Shown here: positions 15,626 to 25,065 of the stretch, in pieces
How positions within the stretch are numbered: position 1 is the first letter of the stretch
Layout: each line of letters begins with the position of its first letter
Assembly: GCA_029226975.1 (NCBI GenBank)
Contig: JAQXZB010000031.1
Span: 1 to 38,565 of the forward strand
Direction of reading: 5' to 3'
Source of the DNA: Clostridiales bacterium
GTDB taxonomy: Bacteria > Bacillota > Clostridia > UBA1381
DNA length: 38,565 nucleotides
Position numbers and translations under genes: made by a program
The notes under the pieces: generated by a model
What the model was told of the DNA's origin: nothing
Databases searched by the model: none
Seen by the model: the letters and a program-made list of their open reading frames with translations, nothing else

Positions 15626-17968
15626 ATGGTAAAAAGAAGTGTTGGTACGGTTAAACGATTGTCGGCGGTATTTCTTACCTTGTGTATGCTGACTGCAGCA
15701 GTGCCGGCGGGCGCAACAGGGACAGAGTATATACCTACGGGTAATGAACTTGATTCGCCCGGCGAAACAGTGGATACGACGCCCGCCGCAGATAAATTTA
15801 CGATAGACGGCAGGGGCTTTGTACTGCTTGATACATTTGATAACGATGAATCGGCTTATTATGTAACAACGACGGATGCCTATGGCGATATGGAGACGAT
15901 TTCAGATGGTACTGAGGGTGGATTTGAAAATCCCGCAGGGAAGCAGATTGACTATGATGCATACAAATCTGATGCGTTTTTAAACGGAGACTTTTTAACA
16001 AAGGGAAATAACTTCACTTCGCTTGGCAATGATACAACGACATATTATAAACTGCCGCAGGGGATTATTGATAACATTGACAACAATCATGTGTGGAAGA
16101 GATTTGTTAACGATTATCGATCCGGTACGGGAGTGAAGGGAGAATACACGACGGGTGTTTCATTGCTTTCTTGGACGGACTTTACCACATATGCCGGTAA
16201 ACTTGGCGCCGTAGACGGATTTTTGAATTCCAATGCATCAAACGCCGATGTGTACTTTCTTCGCGATACGAACAACTGGGGCGGCGATTCTGCTTTGGCA
16301 ATGTTTTGTACCGCAGATAAAAAATGCAAACATTGGGGGCAGTATGTAAGGAAGTACGGATTTTTAAGACCGGCGTTTTACTTGAAAAAGGACTTCTTTA
16401 AGACAACAAAAATCAATCTTGCGACTATGGGTAAAAATGTCAAAGAAGCTATCCGTACAGCCTGCACAGACGATGAACTGATTGAGCTTTACGGCGTACG
16501 GGACTGTAAGACTTACTTCGGAATGGATATTGATATTGCCTACATTGAGCTTTCGCTCAGAAACGGCAAGGACATAGGAGATGCAAATATTCTGGATACG
16601 GTTATCGCGACAGCGGAAAACGCAGTTGTGGATGAGTTTTGCTGGGAAATCAGCGATGACGATGGGAGCAATTGGTATAAGGCTGAGGACGAAACAGGAA
16701 ACAGCATTATTTTAACGGCAGAATATGCCGGTAAGCTGCTCCGCTGCAGAGCAGAATCAGACGGCGAGGAGATTAGCAGTGCAATCCTGAAAGTACCCAA
16801 TCCTGAAATTGCGCAGACCCAAAGCGCCAATCTTGATGGCTTCATGGAGGAAACGCCCGATAAGTACCGGTTCACGATAGACGGCAGGGGCTTTGTGCTG
16901 CTTGATACCTTTGATAACGACAAATCGACCTATTATGTGACGACAACGGAAGCCTACGGTGATATGCAGACCCTGGCGGTAGAGAGCGGAGATTTTGAAG
17001 TTCCCACAGGGAAGCAGATTAACTATGACGCATACAAATCCGATGCATTTTTAAACGGAAGCTTTTTAACAAACGGAAACAACTTTTCTGTACTAAGCGA
17101 TGACACTAAAACCTATTACAAGCTGCCGCAGGGAATTATTGATCACATAAACAAAGACCATGTATGGTGGAGATTTGCCAATGCTGCCATGCAGAGCGAA
17201 AAAGGCGTTTTGCCTACATACAAAACAGGTGTTTCACTGCTCTCTTGGACAGATTTTATGACGTATGCGGGTAAACTTGGTGTGACGGAAGTATTTGACG
17301 ATGCCAATGTAAAATTTGACAATATCGAGAAGGCGTATTATCTCCGCGATACAAACAACTGGGGCGGCGATTCCGCATTAGCGGTTCTTTGTGCCGGGAG
17401 TAATGCGGTGGGCTGTACATTTGTAGGTGTAGGCGCTCAGAAAGCAGGACTTTTGAGACCGGCATTTTATTTGGACAAGGATTTCTTTAAGACCGTAAAA
17501 ATCGACCTTTCCCAAACAGGTGAAACGATTTTGGATATGATGCGCGAAAGCTATTGTGTTGAGGACTTGACCGAACTGTATTCGGAAGAGGAATTAACCG
17601 AAAAGGGATTTTTGCACAGATATTCCATGCGGGCGTCTTACACGCAGTGCAACGATAGCAAAGAGCTTACATCTCTTGCCGGTGTGTCAAGCCTTCAGGC
17701 AAATGTTACAATCAGAAACCGCAGCAACAGTGAAACGAATGCATTACTTTTACTGGCGGTGTACAAAGAAAACGGCAATATGATAGGAATTGCAAAGAAA
17801 GAGGTTAGATTAGAGGCGCAGAGCGATACGGAAAGCAGTGTGGCTATAGAGTCTCTTCCGGAAGGAGTTACAGATAAATATAAGGTGAGTGTAATGCTAT
17901 GGGACAACGTGCATGAAATGTACTCGTTTACCGGCAACAAACTTACATTTGATAATAAGGGCAGATAA
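15626..17968 (+). CDS. Secreted protein with two DUF6273-like repeats (paralogue of the preceding gene)
   Basis: This is a 780-residue exported paralogue of the previous gene with the same length and architecture: signal peptide nearly identical in its core (FLTLCMLTAAVPAGATGTEYI), repeat B1 (57-302), an Ig-like module (about 303-395; CWEISDDDGSNW, EYAGKLLRC), repeat B2 (413-664), and the C-terminal beta domain (KVSVMLWDNVHEMYSF). The ATG at 15626 is preferred because AAGGAG (15611-15616) is 9 bases away; an ATG at 15605 lies upstream of that site. The pair arose by tandem duplication followed by divergence, especially in the Ig module. No enzyme motif or surface anchor is visible, so it is either released or held by a neighbouring SLH protein (inference). 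Confidence 0.8.
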   Translation: MVKRSVGTVKRLSAVFLTLCMLTAAVPAGATGTEYIPTGNELDSPGETVDTTPAADKFTIDGRGFVLLDTFDNDESAYYVTTTDAYGDMETISDGTEGGFENPAGKQIDYDAYKSDAFLNGDFLTKGNNFTSLGNDTTTYYKLPQGIIDNIDNNHVWKRFVNDYRSGTGVKGEYTTGVSLLSWTDFTTYAGKLGAVDGFLNSNASNADVYFLRDTNNWGGDSALAMFCTADKKCKHWGQYVRKYGFLRPAFYLKKDFFKTTKINLATMGKNVKEAIRTACTDDELIELYGVRDCKTYFGMDIDIAYIELSLRNGKDIGDANILDTVIATAENAVVDEFCWEISDDDGSNWYKAEDETGNSIILTAEYAGKLLRCRAESDGEEISSAILKVPNPEIAQTQSANLDGFMEETPDKYRFTIDGRGFVLLDTFDNDKSTYYVTTTEAYGDMQTLAVESGDFEVPTGKQINYDAYKSDAFLNGSFLTNGNNFSVLSDDTKTYYKLPQGIIDHINKDHVWWRFANAAMQSEKGVLPTYKTGVSLLSWTDFMTYAGKLGVTEVFDDANVKFDNIEKAYYLRDTNNWGGDSALAVLCAGSNAVGCTFVGVGAQKAGLLRPAFYLDKDFFKTVKIDLSQTGETILDMMRESYCVEDLTELYSEEELTEKGFLHRYSMRASYTQCNDSKELTSLAGVSSLQANVTIRNRSNSETNALLLLAVYKENGNMIGIAKKEVRLEAQSDTESSVAIESLPEGVTDKYKVSVMLWDNVHEMYSFTGNKLTFDNKGR
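15794..16530 (+). repeat. DUF6273-like repeat B1
   Basis: The full landmark set is present: YKLPQGIIDNI, LLSWTDFTTYAGKLG, FLRDTNNWGGDSALAMF, CKHWGQYVRKYG, FLRPAFYLKKDFF. Confidence 0.75.
16862..17617 (+). repeat. DUF6273-like repeat B2
   Basis: The landmarks are all kept, with local variants (LSWTDFMTYAGKLG, FYLDKDFFKTVKIDLSQTGET). The end matches C3 better than B1, indicating that first and last repeats form position-specific subtypes. Confidence 0.75.
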
Positions 17969-18021
17969 ACAGTAATGTTTTATGTACAATGGAACGGCGT
18001 AAAGCCAAAGGAGGAAACTTG

Positions 18022-21000
18022 ATGAAACGTTATTTCCTTGCTGTTATAACAGCGTTTGCACTGATATGTAATGTTGTTCTTGCAGATGGAATACCTATGC
18101 AAGCGGTTGGATATAGTTTGGAATCGGACACTGCTGTCGGTGAATCAATTTATGAAACCGAGCTTAGTTTAGACGGTTATGCAATGGGTACGAGGGTAAC
18201 ATATACCGTATCGGATGGCACGGAGAGTGTAAACGCTGATGTTACAATCAGAAGCGAAAATTCAGAGGAAAAGAATGCTGTGCTGATTTTTAAGGCGTTA
18301 AATTCAAATGGTAGGTTTTATTTGACGACAACGCCGGTTAAAATAGGGGCAAATGGAGAAACATCTGCGGAAATTTCCCTGAACGGACTCGAAAATGCGG
18401 CTGATGGATACCGGTGGAGTCTGTACCTATGGGATGCTTTCGATACATTAAAACCATTGACAAAAAGCCTGACAATTCTTCAAAACAGCGATGCGATGGT
18501 TGATGTGTCTGTTTCTGTGCGCAGAGGGGCAGCGCTTTCGGAGGTTAAATTGCTTGATACCTTGGTTGCGGGTGTGAACACAAATATGCAAGCAGCTTAC
18601 CTGTGGCAGATCAGCCATGACGATGGAGCAAGCTGGACGGACATCGAGGGTGAAACCTCGGCGGCGCATATCGTAAGTGCGGCTGAAGCGGGTGCGAAGG
18701 TACGCTGTGCGGTCACAGAGGACGGATATATGTATGCGGCAAGCACCGCGGTACAAATTCCGAATTATGAAGTTAATGCGACGGGTGACGGGATTGCCGC
18801 ACCTGTTGGTACGGTGGATACAACGCCCGATGCGGATAAATTTACGGTTGACGGCAGAGGATTTGTACTGCTTGATACATTTGATAACGATGAATCGGCT
18901 TATTATGTGACGACAACGGATGCCTATGGTGACTTAAATGTACTTACAACCGGTGATTTTGAAAATCCCACAGGAAAGCAGATTAACTATGATTCATACA
19001 AATCCGATGCGTTCTTAAACGGAGAATTTTTAACAAACGGAAATAACTTCACTTCGCTTGGCAATGACACAACAACCTATTATAAACTGCCGCAGGTGAT
19101 TATTGATAACATTAACAAAAATCATGTGTGGAAAAGATTTGTTAACGATACTCGATTCGGTGCAGGAGTGCTGAGAGAATACAAAACGGGTGTTTCATTG
19201 CTTTCGTGGACGGATTTTACAACATATGCCGGTAAACTCGGCGTGATGGATGTATTTAATGACGTCAATACGAAAGAAGCCAATGTATACTTTCTCCGCG
19301 ATACAAATAATTGGGGCGACGATAATGCTTTAGCGCTTTTCGGCGCAGAGAAGTATGAAAAAAAGTGTGTGCATAAGGGCTGGTATGTTGAGGAGTACGG
19401 GCTTTTGCGACCGGCATTTTATCTGAAAAAGGACTTCTTTAAGAGTACAAAGCTTGATTTAAATGCAGCGGGCGAAAATGTCAGGGCAGCTATACGCAAT
19501 GCCTGCACAGATGAAGATTTATTCAGGCTTTACAATTCGGAGGAGTGTAAGAAATACTTTAACATTGAAAACCCAATCAAAGTCACAACAGCTGTGCGCA
19601 GCGGGGCAGAGCTTGCTGATGTGAAGCTGCTTGACACCTTGACTGCAAGCGTGAGCGACGGTGAGGCGACCGAATATAAATGGCAGATGCGGATGAGTGA
19701 AGGCGACAACTGGACTGACATCGAGGGTGCGACATCAAATGAGTATATTGTAAGCGCGGCGCAGGCAGGTGCGCAGGTGAGCTGTGTGGCAAAGGTGAAT
19801 GACGGGTGGATTTACAGCGAAGCTGTACAAATTCCAATGTATGAAGCTAATGCAACGGGTGCTGACGCTGCTGCACCCGAGGAAACGGTTGATACAACGG
19901 CCGGCGCAGATAAATTCACAGTTGACGGCAAGGGGTTTATACTGCTTGACATCTTTGATAACGATGCGTCAACTTATTATGTGACAACGACGGACGCTTA
20001 CGGTGATATGCAGCTGAAAACAGATGGCGAATGGTGGACGCTTTCGGGCAAGGAAATTAACTATGACGCATATAATTCCATTGCGTTTTTAAACGGAGAC
20101 TTTTTAACAGAGGGAAATAACTTTACTTCGCTTGGCAATGACACAAAAACCTATTATAAGCTGCCGCAGGGAATTATTGATAACATAAACCAAAACCATG
20201 TGTGGTGGAGATTTGTCAATGACTACAGAAAACAAGAAGGTGCTAAGAGTACATACCGGGCAGGAATTTCATTCCTTTCGTGGACAGACTTTACTACATA
20301 TGCCGGTAAACTTGGCGTCAAAGACGGATTTTTGAATTCCGGTGCGGCGAATGCCGATGTGTATTTTCTCCGCGATACGAACAACTGGGGCGGTGATACT
20401 TCTTTAGCACTGTTTTGTACCGCAGATAAACAATGTAAACATTGGGGGCAATATGTAAGGCAGTACGGACTTTTAAGACCGGCGTTTTATTTGAAAAGGG
20501 ACTTCTTTAAGACGACAAAAATCGACCTTGCGACTATGGGCGAAAATGTTAGAACAGCTATTCGTGAGGTTTGTACCGACGAGGACTTGAAAAAACTTTA
20601 CACTGAGGAAGAGTGCGAGGACTATTTCGGGATTGTGCGCCCGTTAAGCGTCAAAACAACGGTACGCAGCGGAATGCCCCTTGAAGATGTCGAGCTTCTC
20701 GACACCTTAACGGCAAGTGTGAACAAAAATGTGGCGGCAGATTACCGGTGGCAGGTTAGCCGTAACAACGGAGCAAGCTGGGCGGACATTGTCGACGAAA
20801 CTTCGACGGAGTACATTGTCAGTGCTGAGGAAGCCGGTGCGCTGGTGCGCTGTACGGCAACGGTAGCCGGGAATGCAGTCAGCGGAGAAGCGGTACAGAT
20901 TCCAAATCCCGCTATCAAGACGCCGGAACCTGTTAATCTCGATGCTTTTGCGGAAAAAACACCGGATAAGTTTCGTTTTACGGTTGAAGGTAAGGATTTT

Positions 21001-23319
21001 GTGCTGCTTGATACCTTTGATAATGACGAGTCAGCCTACTATGTGACAACTGTGGATGCCTACGGCGATATGCAAACAATTACAAACGGAGCAATTCCTG
21101 TGGGGAAGAAGATTAACTACGATGCATATAAATCCGACGAATTTTTAAACGGTGATTTTTTGACAAAGGGAAATAATTTCACTTCGCTTGGCAATGATAC
21201 AACAACCTATTACAAGCTGCCGCAGGGAATTATTGATAACATAAACAAAAATCATGTGTGGTGGAGATTTGTCAATGATTACAGGAAGCAAAATGGTGTG
21301 CAAAGCACATACAAAACGGGTGTTTCGTTGCTTTCATGGACAGATTTTTCGGCATATGCAGAGAGAATCGGACAGTTGGATGTATTTAACGATGCTAATG
21401 TTAAAAACGCCGAGGTGCTGTTCCTTCGAGATACAAACAATTGGGGAGGCAATAGTGCTGTAACGGTATTCGGAACGGGAAAGTATGAGAACAAATGTAT
21501 ATATGTTGAAAATCAGTCCGAAAACCCCTTTGGTCTTTTGCGCCCGGCATTTTACCTAAAGAAGGATTTCTTTCAGACCGTAAAACTTGACCTTTCTCAA
21601 ACCGGCGAAAGCGTTTTGGACGTTATGCGCGGAAGATATTGTATAGAAGATCTGATAGGTATTTATACGGAGCAGGAGCTGACAGAAAACGGATTTAGAC
21701 GAAAGGGAGAAACCGACGGCAATACATTGGAAATAGAATCAATTGCCGTAGGAAATGTTTTCACCGATGCGGAGGATGCCAAAATAAGAATACATTCCTC
21801 GTCACCTGCCGTTTGTTATCGTATTACGGATTATAACGGCGCGCTTGTAAAATCCGGTACCGCAAATACGGTATATGATTTTGCGGAATTGAATTTCAAC
21901 AGTCTTGATGTGGGATATTATGAGCTTTCCGTTCAAAACGGCGATACCTTTAATGACAGTGCCGAGAAAAAAATTACATCCCTTGCGATTATTCCGGAAT
22001 ATGATTTTTCGGAGGTGATGAATTCACCCTTTGGAATCAATACGCATTTTGAATTGAATTGGCTCGGATGGGATATAAAAACGATTTCACTTCTTAAAAA
22101 AGCCGGTGTAAAAAGCGTGCGTGACGGATATGAATGGAACAGCATGGAATCTGAGGTCAAGGGAGAATACAAGAACTATAATTTCTTTCCGTATGAGCAA
22201 GCAAGACTGCGACAGGCAGGTATTGACTACCTTTATGTAGCGGGCTCGCATAACAAGTTCTATGATAACGGGGCTTCACCGTATACCGACGAGGGAATAC
22301 AGGGGCTTGCGAATTACGCGAAGAAGGCGACCGAATTATACAATTATCACTACGGCGATTATAAGCTGAAATATATGGAAATGTACAATGAATGGTACAC
22401 TTCCGCCGGAGATAAGGGAGATGGTCCTGCGGACTCGTCACCCGAGAATTATATTAAAGTGTTTCAAAAGATGTATGAAACCGTTAAGACGGCATACCCG
22501 AATATGACCATGTTTTTGAATATTTATCCGCAGGAAACAAATTCCGAAGGGTTATTGAAACTTGGGGGATTGAATTACTGCGATGGATATGCAATTCATC
22601 ACTATAATTATTCGCTTAATAACGAAGACCCGGAAAATCCCGAATGCGGCCTGGGTTCGGCGATAGACAAAACGCAGGATATGATTGCAAAATATAATAC
22701 CAATAATAAGGAAATGAAATTCTGGCTCAGTGAGTTTGGCTGGCCTACGGTATCGGCACCCGACTGGGGAGTTCTGATTACAGACAAGGAACAGGCAGAG
22801 TATCTTGTAAGAGGTTTTGCGGTTGCTTTGTCCAAGGGCATGGAGCGAGTATATTGGTATAATTTTATGAACAACCGAGATCCAGAGCATATGTATGAGG
22901 ATGATTGTGAGAAGCACAAGAAAAACGGCGATTTTAATTATGGGTTGATTAGGAATGGACTTGACCAAACATACGGAGCGCATGCGCCCAAGAGAAGCTA
23001 TGTTGCTTATGCGAATATTACCAGAGAACTTGCAAACAAGAGGTTTGTAAATTTGGATAAGGCAGACGATGGAACAGGCGCGGCGTATTATTATCATTTT
23101 GAAGGCGCCGGCGGCAAGACCACGATTGCATATTATGCTGTGCTTGACGGAAGCGAGGAGAAACCTTCGAAGAACATTACCATTACAGCAAACGAAAGCG
23201 TAGTGGTGAAAAACATCGAGGGGAAAACTTTGAAAATCGCATCGGCGGGAGAGGATATTACATTAGCATTATCTTCAGCACCTATCTATATTGAGGGTGG
23301 ATACACAGTGAAACAATAA
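18022..23319 (+). CDS. Giant secreted protein: three DUF6273-like repeats fused to a clan GH-A glycosidase
   Basis: This is a 1765-residue exported protein. Domains in order: signal peptide (KRYFLAVITAFALICNVVLA); the FLWD-type beta domain (about 70-155) that ends the two upstream proteins; Ig-like module (159-250); repeat C1 (273-515); Ig-like (516-610); C2 (631-871); Ig-like (872-970); C3 (983-1228); a linker beta domain (1229-1325); a TIM barrel (about 1328-1660); and a C-terminal beta-sandwich. The barrel has clan GH-A hallmarks: MEMYNEW with acid/base candidate E1457 after Asn, and WLSEFGW with nucleophile candidate E1571. I cannot place it in a numbered GH family; it resembles GH39-like and related enzymes. 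The ATG at 18022 has AAAGGAGG just upstream. It sits 24 bases before the SLH gene in a tight series. The array presumably positions the hydrolase on a polymer or surface. Confidence 0.82.
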   Translation: MKRYFLAVITAFALICNVVLADGIPMQAVGYSLESDTAVGESIYETELSLDGYAMGTRVTYTVSDGTESVNADVTIRSENSEEKNAVLIFKALNSNGRFYLTTTPVKIGANGETSAEISLNGLENAADGYRWSLYLWDAFDTLKPLTKSLTILQNSDAMVDVSVSVRRGAALSEVKLLDTLVAGVNTNMQAAYLWQISHDDGASWTDIEGETSAAHIVSAAEAGAKVRCAVTEDGYMYAASTAVQIPNYEVNATGDGIAAPVGTVDTTPDADKFTVDGRGFVLLDTFDNDESAYYVTTTDAYGDLNVLTTGDFENPTGKQINYDSYKSDAFLNGEFLTNGNNFTSLGNDTTTYYKLPQVIIDNINKNHVWKRFVNDTRFGAGVLREYKTGVSLLSWTDFTTYAGKLGVMDVFNDVNTKEANVYFLRDTNNWGDDNALALFGAEKYEKKCVHKGWYVEEYGLLRPAFYLKKDFFKSTKLDLNAAGENVRAAIRNACTDEDLFRLYNSEECKKYFNIENPIKVTTAVRSGAELADVKLLDTLTASVSDGEATEYKWQMRMSEGDNWTDIEGATSNEYIVSAAQAGAQVSCVAKVNDGWIYSEAVQIPMYEANATGADAAAPEETVDTTAGADKFTVDGKGFILLDIFDNDASTYYVTTTDAYGDMQLKTDGEWWTLSGKEINYDAYNSIAFLNGDFLTEGNNFTSLGNDTKTYYKLPQGIIDNINQNHVWWRFVNDYRKQEGAKSTYRAGISFLSWTDFTTYAGKLGVKDGFLNSGAANADVYFLRDTNNWGGDTSLALFCTADKQCKHWGQYVRQYGLLRPAFYLKRDFFKTTKIDLATMGENVRTAIREVCTDEDLKKLYTEEECEDYFGIVRPLSVKTTVRSGMPLEDVELLDTLTASVNKNVAADYRWQVSRNNGASWADIVDETSTEYIVSAEEAGALVRCTATVAGNAVSGEAVQIPNPAIKTPEPVNLDAFAEKTPDKFRFTVEGKDFVLLDTFDNDESAYYVTTVDAYGDMQTITNGAIPVGKKINYDAYKSDEFLNGDFLTKGNNFTSLGNDTTTYYKLPQGIIDNINKNHVWWRFVNDYRKQNGVQSTYKTGVSLLSWTDFSAYAERIGQLDVFNDANVKNAEVLFLRDTNNWGGNSAVTVFGTGKYENKCIYVENQSENPFGLLRPAFYLKKDFFQTVKLDLSQTGESVLDVMRGRYCIEDLIGIYTEQELTENGFRRKGETDGNTLEIESIAVGNVFTDAEDAKIRIHSSSPAVCYRITDYNGALVKSGTANTVYDFAELNFNSLDVGYYELSVQNGDTFNDSAEKKITSLAIIPEYDFSEVMNSPFGINTHFELNWLGWDIKTISLLKKAGVKSVRDGYEWNSMESEVKGEYKNYNFFPYEQARLRQAGIDYLYVAGSHNKFYDNGASPYTDEGIQGLANYAKKATELYNYHYGDYKLKYMEMYNEWYTSAGDKGDGPADSSPENYIKVFQKMYETVKTAYPNMTMFLNIYPQETNSEGLLKLGGLNYCDGYAIHHYNYSLNNEDPENPECGLGSAIDKTQDMIAKYNTNNKEMKFWLSEFGWPTVSAPDWGVLITDKEQAEYLVRGFAVALSKGMERVYWYNFMNNRDPEHMYEDDCEKHKKNGDFNYGLIRNGLDQTYGAHAPKRSYVAYANITRELANKRFVNLDKADDGTGAAYYYHFEGAGGKTTIAYYAVLDGSEEKPSKNITITANESVVVKNIEGKTLKIASAGEDITLALSSAPIYIEGGYTVKQ
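18838..19566 (+). repeat. DUF6273-like repeat C1
   Basis: Complete copy; LPQVIIDNI replaces LPQGIIDNI, and the block before LRPAFYLKKDFF reads CVHKGWYVEEYG. Confidence 0.75.
19912..20634 (+). repeat. DUF6273-like repeat C2
   Basis: Complete copy of the A2 subtype (KTDGEWWTLSGKE, CKHWGQYVRQYG). The preceding Ig-like module is also nearly the same as the one before A2, so an Ig-plus-repeat unit has been copied as a block. Confidence 0.75.
20968..21705 (+). repeat. DUF6273-like repeat C3
   Basis: Complete copy leading into the glycosidase part. The SWTDF block is altered (SWTDFSAYAERIG) and the end (DLSQTGESVLDVMR) is of the B2 type. Confidence 0.75.
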
Positions 23320-23343
23320 GAGTAAAGTTAAGGAGGAAACTTG

Positions 23344-25044
23344 ATGAAACGGTATTTAATTGCTGTTGTGACAGTGTTCGTGTTAATATTAAACATTGGT
23401 TTTGCAGCAGAAGCATCTGTGCAAACGGTAAAATACGACACAGAAAATGAAATTCTGACTGTTAAAGGCAGTGCAGATTCAAAAATGCAGTCAATATCTT
23501 TAGAGGTGCTAAAGGGCGGAGTGACTGCCGGACAGTTTGATTTTGCCGACGCTGAAGAACGATTCAATATGCTTGTGCATGCAGATGAAACGCTGAGCGC
23601 AGATGATGGAAGCTGGCAATTCAGCTTTGGATTTCCGGCAGACTCCAAACGGCACGTCATCCGCGTTCGGACGGGAATAAACGGGGAAATTGAACAGCGC
23701 AGTATTGTTGCGGCAACGAACAGTGAGTTTGAAACTGCAATGGAGATGATGAACAGCGCCGGCTCTAATGATATTTCGGATGTACTGAAAAAATGTGCGG
23801 GAATTCTTGGCTTGGATTGTGATACACTTGAAATGCTGCCTGATAAAAATTGCGATGCAATGGCACTGAGAATATTAAACGAACGTGATAAACAGCAAAA
23901 CAAGGTATTTGCCGGATATGAGCAGCTTGAAGCGGTATTCAATGAGAACCTTGCTGTTGAATGTGTGAACGTTGCCGACGGGAGTAATATTGCGGCAGTA
24001 TTGGAAAAATACAAAGAATACTTTACATATAAAAACGGAAAATCGTATCAGATTTTTGAGGGTTTAAGTGCAGACAGTCAAAAAAATGTTTATACAAATC
24101 TCGCAAAAGCAGATTACGGCAGTCCGGCGGCAGTTGATACAGCGTTCGGATTGGAAACGGTACGGGTCAGACTTGCGGCGCTTCGCGGGTATGATGAATT
24201 GTATGATGTTCTTCCGCAATGCGCAGATGCTTTAGAGGCGAATATTTCAAAATATACGGCGCTTTCAAAGGAAAATCAGCTGAAGGCTTGCTCCGAAATC
24301 ATAACAAACCTGTTAGGAAAAGATGTTACAAAGGAATCTTTGGAAACAATCGTAAGCAGTGCCGCTGAGAAATACAGCTCTAACGGAACAACGGGCGGCG
24401 GCTCCGGTGGCGGCGGCGGAAACGGCGGAGGAACAGTGTCGACGGGCACAACATCTCAAACTCCGAATATTGATGTTGCAGCGCCAAATAAGCCGTATGG
24501 CAGTTCTTCGCTATTCAATGACATTGGAAGTGTTTCGTGGGCACAAGACAGCATCGAGGAATTGGCAAGACGCGGCGTTATCAACGGAAAGGCGGATAAA
24601 ATCTTTGCGCCGAACGATACGGTAACGAGGGAAGAATTTGTGAAGATGGTTGTGCTGGCGCTAAATATTACGGCAGAGGACACAAGCTGTGATTTTACTG
24701 ACGTAATAGATGATGCTTGGTACAAAGAGTATGTCGGCAGGGCTGTGGGAAGCGGTCTTGTGAACGGTCATGGAGACGGAACTTTTGGCGTGGGCGAGAA
24801 TATAACAAGGCAGGACATCGCAGTTATTTTGTGGAACGGTATTAAGAGTAAAGTAGGAAACGGAAGTGCGGCTGCTTTTATTGACAACGATGATGTTTCA
24901 GACTATGCAAAAGAGGCGGTAAATGCGATGCGGTATTTAAATATCATTGACGGATATGAAGATAATACATTTCGACCAAGCAACGCCGCGACGCGGGCAG
25001 AGGCGGCAAAACTTCTGTACAAAGCTGTGCAGATAGCGGAATAG
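23344..25044 (+). CDS. Secreted protein with three C-terminal SLH domains
   Basis: This 566-residue exported protein has a signal peptide (KRYLIAVVTVFVLILNIGFA), an N-terminal Ig-like beta domain (about 22-120), a mainly helical region (about 125-345), a Gly/Thr/Ser linker (about 349-368, GGGSGGGGGNGGG), and three SLH domains (about 385-566). The SLH repeats show LFNDIGSVSWAQDSIEELARRGVI, DFTDVIDDAWYKEYV and FRPSNAATRAEAAKLL. SLH domains bind pyruvylated secondary cell-wall polymer, so the protein is displayed on the envelope with its N-terminal parts outward. It could be a docking partner for the repeat proteins upstream (inference). The start is ATG 23344; its ribosome site and first residues copy those of the giant gene. 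No catalytic motif is seen. Confidence 0.88.
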   Translation: MKRYLIAVVTVFVLILNIGFAAEASVQTVKYDTENEILTVKGSADSKMQSISLEVLKGGVTAGQFDFADAEERFNMLVHADETLSADDGSWQFSFGFPADSKRHVIRVRTGINGEIEQRSIVAATNSEFETAMEMMNSAGSNDISDVLKKCAGILGLDCDTLEMLPDKNCDAMALRILNERDKQQNKVFAGYEQLEAVFNENLAVECVNVADGSNIAAVLEKYKEYFTYKNGKSYQIFEGLSADSQKNVYTNLAKADYGSPAAVDTAFGLETVRVRLAALRGYDELYDVLPQCADALEANISKYTALSKENQLKACSEIITNLLGKDVTKESLETIVSSAAEKYSSNGTTGGGSGGGGGNGGGTVSTGTTSQTPNIDVAAPNKPYGSSSLFNDIGSVSWAQDSIEELARRGVINGKADKIFAPNDTVTREEFVKMVVLALNITAEDTSCDFTDVIDDAWYKEYVGRAVGSGLVNGHGDGTFGVGENITRQDIAVILWNGIKSKVGNGSAAAFIDNDDVSDYAKEAVNAMRYLNIIDGYEDNTFRPSNAATRAEAAKLLYKAVQIAE

Positions 25045-25065
25045 ATTAGCACAGGAGGAGCAGTT

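Noticed and set aside
13302-21705. The regularly spaced repeats as a CRISPR array or a diversity-generating retroelement target
   Set aside because: The repeats are about 740 bases of coding sequence, not short palindromic units. No cas gene, reverse transcriptase or template repeat is present in the window.
22552-23097. Minus-strand open frame of 181 codons inside the giant protein gene
   Set aside because: Frame shadow of the GH-A coding sequence; no ribosome site and low-complexity Ile-rich composition.
24391-24450. GC-rich GGCGGC run as a regulatory or satellite repeat
   Set aside because: It encodes the Gly-rich linker before the SLH domains and is explained by the protein.
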